Source: Galactobacter sp052108535
Lineage (GTDB): Bacteria; Actinomycetota; Actinomycetes; Actinomycetales; Micrococcaceae
Length of the DNA: 64,000 nucleotides
Reading direction: 5' to 3'
Assembly: GCA_052108535.1 (NCBI GenBank)
Contig: JBQDZM010000005.1
Location: 34,741-98,740 of the forward strand
Shown: positions 63,812 through 64,000 of the stretch, one piece after another
Numbering within the stretch: the stretch's first letter is position 1
How the letters are laid out: every line of letters starts with the position of its first letter
The notes under the pieces: model-generated
The model's database searches: none
Told to the model about the DNA's origin: nothing
The model's input: only the letters and a program-made list of their open reading frames with translations
Position numbers and translations under genes: made by a program

Positions 63812-64000
63812 GTATCACCCTCGACACCAAGAACTATGCCTCCGGTGTCCACCACGAATCCGCGCCGGGCCAGGGCCCCGGGGCAGCGGAGAACCTCGTT
63901 GTCGTCAAACGCAAGCACTGGGGACGCTGGATCGTCGCAGGGCTCCTAGCCTTCGTCCTGCTCCAGTTCGTGGTCTCCCTCTTCCGCAACCCTCGTTGGG
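63808..64000 (+). CDS. Amino-acid ABC transporter permease (partial, runs off the window)
   Basis: First 64 residues only. A soluble N-terminus with NLVVVKRKHWGRWIVAG leads into the first membrane helix (LLAFVLLQFVVSLF) and RNPRW, typical of high-GC polar amino-acid permeases of the HisM/GlnP type. It should pair with the divergent binding protein and an ATPase beyond 64000. Confidence 0.75.
   Translation, partial: MSITLDTKNYASGVHHESAPGQGPGAAENLVVVKRKHWGRWIVAGLLAFVLLQFVVSLFRNPRW

Overview
The window comes from a high-GC actinobacterium, most likely of the family Micrococcaceae (the Arthrobacter, Kocuria and Micrococcus group). I infer this from strong GC bias, frequent GTG and TTG starts, many apparently leaderless promoters, and actinobacterial marker genes: nucS, DUF2017 next to clpS, DUF3039, DUF2550 after atpC, and the block hom-thrC-thrB-rho-prfA-prmC-sua5-wecA-atp. 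Genus cannot be fixed by reading alone. Most of the window is chromosomal core. There is no CRISPR array, no IS element and no phage module.

Layout. 1-24 kb: fabH with an MFS exporter; sbcDC; a degenerate ADP-ribosylglycohydrolase-like gene; an exonuclease-BRCT fusion; rdgB and rph; an MBL hydrolase, murI, DUF2017 and clpS; the NAD salvage pair pncB-pncA; an SF2 helicase with DUF3039; a thioredoxin-TPR protein; a large bipartite membrane protein of unknown function; an AI-2E family transporter; a serine hydrolase; and nucS. 24-33 kb: the ATP synthase operon on the minus strand (atpI, a small membrane protein, atpBEFHAGDC, DUF2550). It has a readable promoter, an 18-bp palindrome upstream of it, and hairpins in three gene spacers. 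33-44 kb: wecA-sua5-prmC-prfA, rho, and threonine/lysine synthesis (lysA-hom-thrC-thrB). 44-50 kb: an unknown membrane protein and an AarF/UbiB kinase on the plus strand, then menG and argS on the minus strand; these separate argS from lysA.

50-64 kb is the accessory part. It holds a DUF222/HNH endonuclease, a tRNA-Arg(CCG), a NarL-type two-component system followed by an ABC exporter (with two ACTC-N3-GAGT palindromes in front of it), and a 5'-truncated ABC-F gene lying antisense to the end of the permease. The last part is a divergent cluster: a solute-binding protein on the minus strand, and on the plus strand a frameshifted FAD/NAD(P)-binding protein, two flavin monooxygenase-family proteins, a GNAT acetyltransferase and an amino-acid ABC permease that runs off the window. 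The plus-strand genes are joined by ATGA or longer overlaps. The gene set resembles the B. subtilis yxe and ytmI-ytnM operons for salvage of S-modified cysteines. That makes it the best candidate here for a less-described system, probably a sulfur-scavenging island with an extra flavoprotein.

Several genes start 6-8 nt after a good -10 hexamer with no ribosome binding site (sbcD, the ADP-ribosylglycohydrolase-like gene, rph, clpS, nucS, the AI-2E gene, the serine hydrolase, argS, the histidine kinase). I used this pattern to choose their starts. All functional calls rest on reading motifs and gene order; no database search was run.
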